This document shows positions 1 to 6,937 of a stretch of 64,000 bases of DNA, one piece after another (the stretch's first letter is position 1; each line of letters begins with the position of its first letter). The notes under the pieces are model-generated. The model was not told the DNA's origin, did not search any database, and saw nothing but the letters and a program-made list of their open reading frames with translations. Source of the stretch: JAJECS01 sp965198185. Lineage in GTDB: Bacteria > Chloroflexota > UBA11872. The DNA is taken from the NCBI GenBank assembly GCA_965198185.1, contig CBDAOU010000002.1:1674001-1738000 (forward strand), written 5' to 3'. The translations under genes and the position numbers were made by a program.

Positions 1-192
1 AGCGATCCGGTGCTGCTCTTCGACACCAACTGCGTCGGCGTGCCGCCGTTCTACCGCTGGTGGCTCTCGATGTACGCCAGCCTGACGGAACTCAACGGCG
101 AGCGGATCTTCTGGTACTCCGACCGCAAGGTGTTCGGTCTGGGGCGCTACATCACCGACGAGATGCTGGCGGAGATGCCGGTGCCGGCGTGA
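1..192 (+). CDS. C-terminal fragment of an unknown protein
   Basis: The reading frame is open from the first base of the window and ends in TGA at 190-192, so only the last 63 residues are visible. They are rich in aromatic residues (FYRWW, FWYSD) and end in EMPVPA. I do not recognise the family. A GTG at 10 is in frame, but no ribosome-binding site can be judged, and a start upstream of the window is more likely. The gene converges on hicB, with a hairpin between them. Confidence 0.5.
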   Translation, partial: SDPVLLFDTNCVGVPPFYRWWLSMYASLTELNGERIFWYSDRKVFGLGRYITDEMLAEMPVPA

Positions 193-233
193 GGTAGCGG
201 ACGGCAGCGCGGCGTATGCAGTCCGTGCGGACG

Positions 234-256
234 GATTGCAAGTGCTACTTGCAATC
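234..256. terminator. Perfect hairpin between convergent genes
   Basis: A 10-bp perfect inverted repeat (GATTGCAAGT / ACTTGCAATC) has a 3-nt loop (GCT). It lies between the end of the first gene (192) and the end of hicB (312, minus strand). Neither side has a strong T tract, so a bidirectional terminator role is inferred from position only. Confidence 0.4.
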
Positions 257-311
257 TGAACAAATCACTAGTGCGTGCCAGCATCCTATCCGCCGCCAAG
301 TTTCTCGCGAT

Positions 312-740
312 TCAGGCGGCGGTGACCTCGACTCTTAGGCTGCGTCCCACGGCCCGGAGCGCTTTCTGGACCTGGCTGACGTGGGAGCGGTGGTCCGGGT
401 TGACCAGCTTGCGTACCGCCGACTCGCTGATGCCCAGCCGTCGGGCAAGCTCCACGTTGGTGATGCGCTGTGCCCGGATGGCCGCATACAGGGCGAGCTT
501 GGCCGCAACGACTGTCGGCACGGGGACCAGCTCCTGACCAGCGACGATCTCGCTGGGTGAAGGAACGTCCCACTTCTCGTGGACGTAGCCGGCCAGAGCC
601 GCCGCGAGGGCATCCTCAGCCATTGCCAGGGCTTCGGACCGGTCGGCGCCCTCGGTGATGGCTTCCGGGATGTCGGGAAAGGTGGCGATCAGGCTTCCAT
701 CTTCAGCGGGCGTGAGAACACACGGGTAGGCGTAGGTCAT
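312..740 (-). CDS. hicB: HicB-family antitoxin with helix-turn-helix
   Basis: This 142-residue protein is the antitoxin of a type II HicAB pair. Residues 1-70 (YPCVLTPAEDGSLIATFPDI, then a segment around EALAMAEDALA) match the HicB partial RNase-H-like fold. Residues about 85-135 (ITNVELARRLGISESAVRKL) form a DNA-binding helix-turn-helix, so it probably autorepresses the operon. Its ATG follows the hicA stop by 3 nt, giving the usual toxin-first order and tight coupling. It should neutralise HicA in the cytoplasm. The family call is firm; the regulatory role is inferred from the family. Confidence 0.88.
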   Translation of the reverse strand: MTYAYPCVLTPAEDGSLIATFPDIPEAITEGADRSEALAMAEDALAAALAGYVHEKWDVPSPSEIVAGQELVPVPTVVAAKLALYAAIRAQRITNVELARRLGISESAVRKLVNPDHRSHVSQVQKALRAVGRSLRVEVTAA

Positions 741-743
741 GGT

Positions 744-950
744 TCAAAAGTCCTCCCTCTCGATATTCAATTGCCGCAACATTGCGGCCACGAGGCCCCG
801 CGACAGCTCGCCTTGTTTCACCGTGGTGAAGCGGGAGCCAACGTAGAGTCGGCCGTGGCTGCCCTTGCCATGAGCCGGATCAAAGTGGGACACCTGTCCT
901 GTCGCGCGGGCATACCTGCGTGCTCGCCTGATGAAGTCACGGCTGGTCAC
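744..950 (-). CDS. hicA: HicA-family mRNA interferase toxin
   Basis: This 68-residue protein matches the HicA toxin fold, a small dsRBD-like RNase that cleaves mRNA. The GKGSHGRLYVG segment carries the expected catalytic histidine (His32), and the C-terminal LSRGLVAAMLRQL matches the family's last helix. The start is GTG at 950; the nearest purine-rich stretch (AAAGG at 967-971) is rather far, so the start is only moderately sure. It sits directly upstream of hicB. An inverted repeat at 961-978 lies just before the start and could be the operator. The pair borders an IS110-type element. Confidence 0.85.
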   Translation of the reverse strand: MTSRDFIRRARRYARATGQVSHFDPAHGKGSHGRLYVGSRFTTVKQGELSRGLVAAMLRQLNIEREDF

Positions 951-960
951 GGTCTCATGG

Positions 961-978
961 TCGCACCTTTAAGTGCGA
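961..978 (-). promoter_or_regulatory. Inverted repeat upstream of hicA, possible operator
   Basis: A 6-bp inverted repeat, TCGCAC / GTGCGA, has a 6-nt AT-rich spacer and ends 11 nt before the hicA start. HicB-type antitoxins bind palindromes at their own promoter. The operator role is inferred from position and symmetry. Confidence 0.35.
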
Positions 979-1059
979 ATAGCAACCGTGACCGGAGCGG
1001 AGGGCGGTTCGCGAACCGCCCCTTGTATGTTGCAAGTCCCCTCGGATCGTCCGTGGGGA

Positions 1060-1135
1060 AGCACCGGGCCGGGACAGACCGTCCGCCCCTGGGTCCCAAG
1101 AGACCGTTCGGTAGCGTGGTCGTCCCGGCCCGTGG
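1060..1135 (+). ncRNA. Candidate IS110 bridge RNA segment
   Basis: In IS110-group elements the left non-coding end encodes a bridge RNA that pairs with target and donor DNA. Here an 11-bp perfect stem joins 1065-1075 (CGGGCCGGGAC) and 1122-1132, enclosing a 46-nt region that contains the repeated word AGACCGT. The heptamer TTGCAAG also occurs on both sides of the stem (near 1030 and 1187). The structure is visible; the RNA function is inferred from the family and position upstream of the transposase. Confidence 0.35.
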
Positions 1136-1233
1136 CGCTGGTCCAGAGCCCGTACCGTTGCCAGGGCCGCCGTGGCGAGCCCGCATCTTGCAAGGCTGGG
1201 CGGGAGGCCGGCGCCGCCTCGGAGGGTACCGAA

Positions 1234-2172
1234 ATGCCCCAGTCCCTGTATCTCGGCCTGGACGTCGCCCGCGATCATTTGGATGTCGCGCGCTATCCCA
1301 CGCAGGACGCCTGGCGGATCCCCAACACCCCCGCAGGGCATGCCGCGCTGGTGCGCCGCGCGCAGGCGCTGCAGCCCACCCGGATCGTGTTGGAAGCCAG
1401 TGGCGGCTACGAGCAGGCGGTCGACGCGGCGCTCATCGCGGCCGGGTTACCGGCGGTGGTGGTCAATCCGCGGCAGGTGCGCGACTTCGCCCGCAGCCGC
1501 AACATCTTGGCCAAGACCGACCGCCTCGACGCCTGGGTGCTGGCGCGCTTCGCGGCCGAGGTCCAGCCCCCGGTGCGCCCGCGCCCAGATGTGGCCACCC
1601 GCCACTTGCACGCCCTGATCACTCGCCGGCGCCAACTCCTGACCATGCGCGTGGCCGAGCAGCAACGGCGCCCCCAAGCCCCGCCGGCCCTCCACGCCAA
1701 CATCGATGCCCACCTCGCCTGGCTGACCGACTGCCTGGCCGACCTCGACGCGCAACTCGCCGCCGCCATCCAGGCCGAGCCGCGGCTGCGCGCGCGGGCC
1801 GCCTGGCTGCAGAGCATCCCCGGCATCGGGCCGGTCGCCTGCCACACCCTGCTGGCGGAACTGCCCGAGCTCGGCACGCTCAACCAGAAACAGATCGCCG
1901 CCCTCGTCGGCGTCGCCCCGTTCAATCGGGACAGCGGCGCCTGGCGCGGGCGCCGCTCGGTCTGGGGTGGCCGCGCGTCGGTCCGCGCCGCGCTCTATAT
2001 GGCCGCGCTTGCCGCCAGCCGGGCCAACCCGAGCCTCCGCGCCTTCTACCAGCGCCTCGTCGCGGCCGGCAAGCCCAAGCTCGTGGCCCTCACCGCCTGC
2101 ATGCGCAAGCTCCTCGTGCTCTGCAATGCCCTCTGCAAACAGCAGGCCATGTGGGACCCGACCATGGCCTAA
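1234..2172 (+). CDS. IS110-family transposase
   Basis: This 312-residue DEDD-type transposase moves the element through a Holliday-junction-resolvase-like domain. The acidic residues are visible: Asp10 in LGLDVARDHLDVA, Glu54 in VLEASGGYE, and Asp96/Asp99 in KTDRLDAWVLARF. The C-terminal Transposase_20 domain begins at LQSIPGIGPVACHTLLAELP and contains the conserved ALVGVAPFNRDSGAWRGRR and VRAALYMAALAA segments with the candidate catalytic serine. I chose ATG 1234 because GGAGGG lies 7 nt upstream; the frame is open 87 codons further upstream, but that part is non-coding end. It looks intact and may be active. Confidence 0.92.
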   Translation: MPQSLYLGLDVARDHLDVARYPTQDAWRIPNTPAGHAALVRRAQALQPTRIVLEASGGYEQAVDAALIAAGLPAVVVNPRQVRDFARSRNILAKTDRLDAWVLARFAAEVQPPVRPRPDVATRHLHALITRRRQLLTMRVAEQQRRPQAPPALHANIDAHLAWLTDCLADLDAQLAAAIQAEPRLRARAAWLQSIPGIGPVACHTLLAELPELGTLNQKQIAALVGVAPFNRDSGAWRGRRSVWGGRASVRAALYMAALAASRANPSLRAFYQRLVAAGKPKLVALTACMRKLLVLCNALCKQQAMWDPTMA

Positions 2173-2436
2173 CCCTTGACGGCCAAACACCGTTGCCACC
2201 AGACTCCGACCGCCGGGGACGGCGATGAGTCATGGCGGGTAGCCAAGGCTGCGGGCAGCCTGGGGATTCGCCCCGCCGCCACGCTCGCGTCGCCTGGCTG
2301 TCATTGTGAGTGAAGCGCGGAATCTATGGCGCTCGCCTTCACGCACGCGAATGAGGCACCGCCGGCCCGGGCCTGGATTCGGGCTCAAGGCCGGAACGAC
2401 CGGTGGGGACGCCGTGATTCCTACGGTGGGGCGGCG
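2173..2436. other. Intergenic: IS right end and degenerate repeats
   Basis: This stretch holds no supported gene. It should contain the right end of the IS110 element, plus a degraded copy of the ATTC...GGAAT repeat type around 2370-2400. It separates the transposase from the convergent GH116 gene. Confidence 0.4.
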
Positions 2437-4995
2437 TTAGGCGGTGACGCGCAGCGTCAGGTGATCGCCGGCTTTAACTGTGCGCGCAGGGTCGAGGATT
2501 GCGCGGCCGACGTCGGTGAGCTCGAAGGCGCGCAGTTCAACTTTGCCGCCGAGCACGTCGAGTCGCACGTTCCAGCCGTGGTCGTCCTTGGTACGGGTGC
2601 AGGTGCCCCAGGCGGAGCCGTTGGACCAGAAGACCGTGCCGGGGGCGGCGGCGAAGCGCATCTCGCCGCGGACGGCGGAGTAGCCGAATCCGGCGACGGC
2701 GACCACGGCGCCCCAGGCGGCCATGGCGCGCGCGTAGTGATGGCCGTATTCGGCCTCGTCGAACGGATTGCGCCGGGCGCCGTCGTGCCGGGCGCGCACG
2801 GCCTCGATGACTTGCCGCGCGGCCTGCGGCTGGCCTTCCTGGAGCATGCCGATGGCGGCGGTGTATTCGAGGCCCGACCAGACCTCGTTGCAGTACGGGA
2901 ACGGGCGCTCAGGGCGGTCGCCCTGGGGATAGGCGGCGATGACGAGGCCGGCCTCGTCGGCCAGGGCGTAGCTGCGGAAGTGGTTGACGTGACCCCGCAT
3001 CGAGGGGCGGAAGTTGTAGCGCATGATGGAGCGCAAAGTTGCGGCCACGTGGTCGGAATCGAAGAGCGGTCCGAGGCCGCTGAGGCGGGCGGCGGCCTCG
3101 CCGACGAGCTGGCCGACGAGGCAGCCGGAGCCGACCTGGTGCTCGGGTGCGTCGAGATACTGAGGCGCGTACTGCTCGGGACGGCGCAGCCCTGGGGCGA
3201 TGCGCGAGCGGTCGGGCTGCGGCCAGATCTGGTGCTCGTAGAAGTCGCCGTTGAAGAGGTTGGCGTCGATCCAGGCTCGGCCCTGCTCGAACATACGGCG
3301 GCACTCGGCGGCGAACTCGGTCTCGCCGAGGTGGGCCGCCATCTCCTCCGCCGCGCGCAGGGCCGCCAGGTACCAGCCGCCAATCTCGGGATTGGGCCCG
3401 AAGTACTCGACGTCCATGGTGTTGTGCTGGCAGCCCTCCATGACGCCGTCGCGGTCGGCGTCCCAGCCGCCCTCGATCCAGCAGAACTCGAGCGCGCGGC
3501 GGGCACCGGACCAGACGCGCCGCAGGAAGGCGTCGTCGCCGCTGAGCTGCCAGTCGCGGTAGAGCTTGACCAGACAACCCAGCTGACCGTCGGCGGCGGC
3601 CAGACCCCAGTCAGAGGCGCGTCCGCGGGGGAGCGCCGCGCGAAACTCCATGTGGCCGTCGCTGCCGGTCGAATCGTTGAACTCGACTTCGCGCATGCCG
3701 CGCGCAAGGTCACCGAAGAGAAAACCGGTGGCGTGCTCGTAGTTCCAGACGTGGGTGCAGGTGCCGAATCCCGCGCCGGCGTCGTCGAAACAGCCTTCGA
3801 AGCCGTAGAAGCCGCCAGCGGCGATGCGGCAGGCGGTCTGGGAGCGCAGGGTGCTGAGGTTGAAGAGCGCGGCTTCCTTGATCGCGTCGGGGACGTCGGC
3901 GTCGCAGAACGCGCGCACGAACCGGACCGTGTCGCGCTCGAGGTCCGGCAGGCGGGCGGCGGCATCCCCGGCGGCGGCCCAGGCGTCGGGGGCGCGGGTG
4001 GCGTAGTGATTGCCGACCCAGTCGGCGCGGTCGTCGCCGGTGCGCATGACGTCCCAAGTGAGGCGGTTGGGGAAGTGCCAGGCGAGCAGGAAGGTGACGG
4101 CGCGCTCCTCACCCGGCTCCAGATCCACGGCGGCGGCGAGCGCGGCCGTCGGAGAATCGGCGTCCCCGGGCGGGCGGTCGTCAAGCTGGCCGTCGGCGCT
4201 GAAGTCGTCCCAGAAGTCGAGCAGCGCGTCGCCCCAGGGGACGTCGTACCAGGCCGTGCGTGCATTGACCGTCTGATCGGGAGCATCGAGCACGGTGAGG
4301 GCCAGCGTGCCCCACTGCTCGGCGTCGGCGGGCACGCCGTCCGAGCGCATGTCGAGACCGCATATGCCGTTCCCCACGCGCCAGCGGTTGACGTTGCGCT
4401 TTGGCTGGCCGTGCTTTCCGTCGGTGCCGATGAAGTTGGCCAAGGCAGCGCAGACAGAAACCCGCACGCGGACATCCGACGGATTTGCGGCCACCCAGCG
4501 GAGCACGGCCACGGGAAGCCCGCTGTCGTCGGCGCGACCGGGGATGAGCGGGTTGAAGGCTTCGAGCCGCAGGGCGACGGGCACGTCGGGATCGCGCAAG
4601 CACAGCTGCGCCAGCGGATAGGCGGCGTGGAACGACGCGTCGGCGAAGCGCGGCAGGCCGTGGTGGGGCGCGGGGGAACCGAGCGTCCCCTCGTAGTCGA
4701 CCGGGTCGAGATCGCCCTCCAACAGCCGCGTGACGGCCGGCTGGCCCTGGGCCTGAACGCGGACGGCGAAGAAGGCGCGGGGCTCGGTCATGTTGCGCGT
4801 GATGGGCACGTTGGGGACGAAGCCCTTGGCGGGGCGGTTGACGATCTCCCAGTCGCGCAGATCGCCGCGCCCGCCCAGTGAGACGGTGCCGGTGCCAATG
4901 CCGCCGATGGGCATGGCCACGCGCCGCAGCCGCTCGCCGCGATAGGTACGCAGCACGGGCCAGCCGGGGTTGAGCGTCGGCTGATCGCTGGGCAT
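2437..4995 (-). CDS. GH116 (GBA2-type) beta-glycosidase
   Basis: This 852-residue protein matches bacterial GH116 and non-lysosomal glucosylceramidase (GBA2) enzymes, which hydrolyse beta-glucosides or xylosides with retention. The N-terminal beta-sandwich carries the family block AMPIGGIGTGTVSLGGRGD near residue 30. The catalytic alpha/alpha barrel follows. By alignment from memory, Glu400 (GFYGFEGCFDD) is the likely nucleophile and Asp528 (NTMDVEYFGPNPEIGGWYL) the likely acid/base. NEVWSGLEYTAAIGMLQEG is a late conserved block. There is no signal peptide, so it is probably cytoplasmic. The length is normal for the family. It neighbours other sugar enzymes, suggesting glycan-derived substrate use. 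The exact substrate cannot be read from sequence. Confidence 0.88.
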   Translation of the reverse strand: MPSDQPTLNPGWPVLRTYRGERLRRVAMPIGGIGTGTVSLGGRGDLRDWEIVNRPAKGFVPNVPITRNMTEPRAFFAVRVQAQGQPAVTRLLEGDLDPVDYEGTLGSPAPHHGLPRFADASFHAAYPLAQLCLRDPDVPVALRLEAFNPLIPGRADDSGLPVAVLRWVAANPSDVRVRVSVCAALANFIGTDGKHGQPKRNVNRWRVGNGICGLDMRSDGVPADAEQWGTLALTVLDAPDQTVNARTAWYDVPWGDALLDFWDDFSADGQLDDRPPGDADSPTAALAAAVDLEPGEERAVTFLLAWHFPNRLTWDVMRTGDDRADWVGNHYATRAPDAWAAAGDAAARLPDLERDTVRFVRAFCDADVPDAIKEAALFNLSTLRSQTACRIAAGGFYGFEGCFDDAGAGFGTCTHVWNYEHATGFLFGDLARGMREVEFNDSTGSDGHMEFRAALPRGRASDWGLAAADGQLGCLVKLYRDWQLSGDDAFLRRVWSGARRALEFCWIEGGWDADRDGVMEGCQHNTMDVEYFGPNPEIGGWYLAALRAAEEMAAHLGETEFAAECRRMFEQGRAWIDANLFNGDFYEHQIWPQPDRSRIAPGLRRPEQYAPQYLDAPEHQVGSGCLVGQLVGEAAARLSGLGPLFDSDHVAATLRSIMRYNFRPSMRGHVNHFRSYALADEAGLVIAAYPQGDRPERPFPYCNEVWSGLEYTAAIGMLQEGQPQAARQVIEAVRARHDGARRNPFDEAEYGHHYARAMAAWGAVVAVAGFGYSAVRGEMRFAAAPGTVFWSNGSAWGTCTRTKDDHGWNVRLDVLGGKVELRAFELTDVGRAILDPARTVKAGDHLTLRVTA

Positions 4996-5028
4996 GGGGC
5001 AGGACGGCGGGGACGGCGGGCAGGGTCA

Positions 5029-5205
5029 CGATACGCGGTGGGGCGGAGAGGTGCACCAGTGACGCCTGGCATGCTGGCGGCACGGCTTAGGGGCGAGTTT
5101 GAAACTCGCCCCTACGGGGGACGCTGGCGCGGAGCCGGTGGCCGATACTTGGCGGCGGCGTTCTAATCGCTGACGATCGCGGAGGCGCGCGGCGCATGGG
5201 CAGCG
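5029..5205. repeat. Long intergenic direct repeat, copy 1
   Basis: About 175 bp here reappears imperfectly at 5940-6122. Shared blocks include GGTGGGGCGGAG, ACCAGTGACGCC, the hairpin at 5090-5112, GGACGCTGGCGCGGAGC and a block ending GACGATCGCGGAGG...CGCATGGG. In copy 2 that last block carries the ribosome-binding site and ATG of the DUF1697 gene. Here the equivalent ATG (near 5196) leads into no conserved protein. Confidence 0.75.
5090..5112. repeat. Hairpin repeat, GGGC...GCCC-CTAC family
   Basis: This near-perfect palindrome has arms GGGGCGAGTTT and AAACTCGCCCC around one base, and is followed by CTACGGG. The same core occurs at 6008-6028. It belongs to a wider set of intergenic hairpins in this window that keep the GGGC/GCCC ends and a following CTAC but vary in the core. 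Confidence 0.75.
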
Positions 5206-5292
5206 GCGTCTGGGGCGCGAGAGCGCTGCGCCACCTTGCCGCTCGCGGGTAGAGTCGCCAGGGGTTTGACGAGAGGGAAGGAGCAGCCAGTA

Positions 5293-5805
5293 GTGCGCGA
5301 GTCACCCAAGCGGCTCAAGCTGCCCCACCCAGAACTCACAGATCTGTTCGCGGTCCTGAAGGCCAACGCAACTGGTGAGCGTACGTGCGAGGTGAACGGG
5401 ACTGAGGTCTGCTATTTCATCTGCGACCCATGGCCCGATGACGCGGACCTCGCCATGTACGACGAGGACGGCACCATCTACCTCCCCGAGAGCTTCGCGA
5501 ACGCCGACCCAGACCGCGCCTACCTGGTGGTGCTGCATGAACACGTCGAGATCACACACAAGCTGGCGGGACGATCCCACGGCTACGCGCATCACCGGGC
5601 TTACTTGGCTGAGCTGTTAGCTGCGAAAGAGATGTTCACCGGGCCTGGTGAGTTGCAGCAGTACGTCCGAAAGCGGATCGCGGGATACCCCGACTGGAAG
5701 GTGCCGGACAAGGCTGACGTAGAGCAGCGGCTCTTCAGCTTGCTCCAGGCATCGAAACCCTTGCGGGGTCGAATCCTCGAGGTGATGAGGAAGGCGCGGC
5801 TCTAG
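5293..5805 (+). CDS. Hypothetical protein with HEHVE motif
   Basis: This 170-residue cytoplasmic-looking protein is one I do not recognise. I chose GTG 5293 because AAGGAG ends 9 nt upstream; the frame is open a little further upstream. The middle section has VVLHEHVEITHKLAGRSHGY followed by AHHRAYLAELLAAKEMF. This histidine- and glutamate-rich helix could bind metal, resembling a degenerate zincin HExxE/H arrangement, but no other protease feature is evident. The C-terminal half is charged and helical (VEQRLFSLLQ). It lies between the two copies of a long intergenic repeat, so its leader was probably duplicated with the next gene's. Confidence 0.6.
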   Translation: MRESPKRLKLPHPELTDLFAVLKANATGERTCEVNGTEVCYFICDPWPDDADLAMYDEDGTIYLPESFANADPDRAYLVVLHEHVEITHKLAGRSHGYAHHRAYLAELLAAKEMFTGPGELQQYVRKRIAGYPDWKVPDKADVEQRLFSLLQASKPLRGRILEVMRKARL

Positions 5806-5939
5806 GGCGGGCGCGAGGGCCGTTTGCGGGCACCGATTCGGCATTGGGCTCGCCGCGAGAGCTGCGCAGCATTGGCCCGGCGAGGTTGAGACTCGAATCG
5901 TCGCTGCCATCGGCCGGACGGCGCGTGCGGCGGACAGGG

Positions 5940-6122
5940 TCACGAGACGTGGTGGGGCGGAGCGGTACACCAGTGACGCCCAGGAGGTTGGCGGCACGGC
6001 TGTGAACGGGCGAGTTTGAAACTCGCCCCTACGGGAGGACGCTGGCGCGGAGCGGATGGTCGATACTAGGCGGCGTCGCGCTGATCTGCGGACGATCGCG
6101 GAGGACCGAGCGCATGGGTAGC
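5940..6122. repeat. Long intergenic direct repeat, copy 2
   Basis: This is the second copy of the 5029-5205 segment. It ends in the functional-looking leader of the DUF1697 gene (GGAGG at 6100-6104, ATG at 6114) and contains a hairpin at 6008-6028. The 5806-5939 stretch before it shows no gene. Confidence 0.75.
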
Positions 6123-6689
6123 GGGAAACGAGACGCCCGGTCAGGGGAGAGCGGCGTGCATGTCGCGCTGCTGCGAGCCATCAACGTCGGCGGCACCAAG
6201 AAGCTGCTGATGGCGGAGCTGCGGGCGATGTTTGAGGCTGCGGGCTGCGCGGATGTGCGGACGTATATCCAAAGCGGGAACGTCGTGTTCCGGGCGGATC
6301 CGGCGCTGGCGGAGCGAATTACGGCGCTAATCGAAGCGGAGATCGCCGCCACCAAAGGGTTCCAGGTGCCGGTGGTCACGCGGACGGCGGCGGAGTGGAG
6401 CGCGGTGGTGGAGGGCAATCCGTTTCTGGCGGCGGGGGCGGACCCGGCGCAGCTTCATGTGGGGTTCCTGGCCGAGGAGCCGAGCGCGGCGCGAATCGCA
6501 GAGTTGGACCCGGACCGCTCGCCGCCGGATGCCTTTGAGGTGCGGGGACGCGAGGTCTATCTCCACTTTCCGAATGGCACGGCGCGGTCGAAGCTGACGG
6601 TCGACTATTTCGACCGAGTTCTGGGAACGACGATCACCATCCGCAACTGGCGCACCGTACGGAAGCTGCACGAGATGGCCGGCGACTGA
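6114..6689 (+). CDS. DUF1697 family protein
   Basis: This 191-residue protein clearly matches DUF1697 (Pfam PF08002), a two-subdomain alpha/beta fold of unknown function. Hallmarks are HVALLRAINVGGTKKLLMAE near the N terminus, VRTYIQSGNVVFRA, and the C-terminal segments RSKLTVDYFDRVLG and TTITIRNWRTVRKL. The ATG at 6114 has GGAGG 9 nt upstream. A GTG at 6156, just before HVALL and preceded by GGGGAGA, would give the more usual family length and is an alternative start. It is likely a monocistronic cytoplasmic protein. Confidence 0.85.
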   Translation: MGSGKRDARSGESGVHVALLRAINVGGTKKLLMAELRAMFEAAGCADVRTYIQSGNVVFRADPALAERITALIEAEIAATKGFQVPVVTRTAAEWSAVVEGNPFLAAGADPAQLHVGFLAEEPSAARIAELDPDRSPPDAFEVRGREVYLHFPNGTARSKLTVDYFDRVLGTTITIRNWRTVRKLHEMAGD

Positions 6690-6733
6690 TACGAGCGAAC
6701 GGCGGTGCGCGGGCGGACGGCCTGGGCGGCTGG

Positions 6734-6753
6734 ATTCCGGCTTCCGCCGGAAT
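6734..6753. repeat. Short hairpin repeat ATTCCGGC/GCCGGAAT
   Basis: An 8-bp perfect stem with a TTCC loop is followed by GACG, in the 6690-6937 intergenic stretch. It resembles REP-like ATTC...GGAATGAC elements elsewhere in the window. No gene is supported in this gap. Confidence 0.55.
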
Positions 6754-6937
6754 GACGAACGGAGCGGCTGCTCGGTGGGATGCCGCAGGCGTTGAGCGTG
6801 AAGCATTCCGGTATCGGGCAGCGTCGAATTTGTGCGCACGAGGAGTGCCGCCTAAAGTACGGCCGCCTCTGTGGCGCGGGAGTTGGTCGCGCGGCTGAGA
6901 TGTCCGCCGTGGCCTCTTCATCAATGGCGAGGTGCCT

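Larger units (their letters stand above)
1000..2300 (+). mobile_element. IS110-family insertion sequence (ends approximate)
   Basis: This element is defined by the transposase at 1234-2172. IS110 elements usually lack terminal inverted repeats, and I could not fix the ends. The left boundary is set near a palindrome (1002-1021), one of the window's hairpin-repeat family, which is a plausible target because IS110-type elements often insert in REP-like repeats. The roughly 210 bp of structured sequence before the transposase fits the long left non-coding end of the IS110 group. The right boundary, about 2200-2300, is a guess. Confidence 0.5.

Noticed and set aside
579..2228. 549-codon plus-strand frame across hicAB and the transposase
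   Set aside because: It overlaps recognised genes on both strands and its translation is Arg/Pro/Gly-rich without motifs.
2326..4881. 851-codon plus-strand open frame opposite the GH116 gene
   Set aside because: Its composition is a Gly/Val/Ala-rich mirror of a high-GC gene and it matches no family. The minus strand carries clear GH116 motifs along the whole length.
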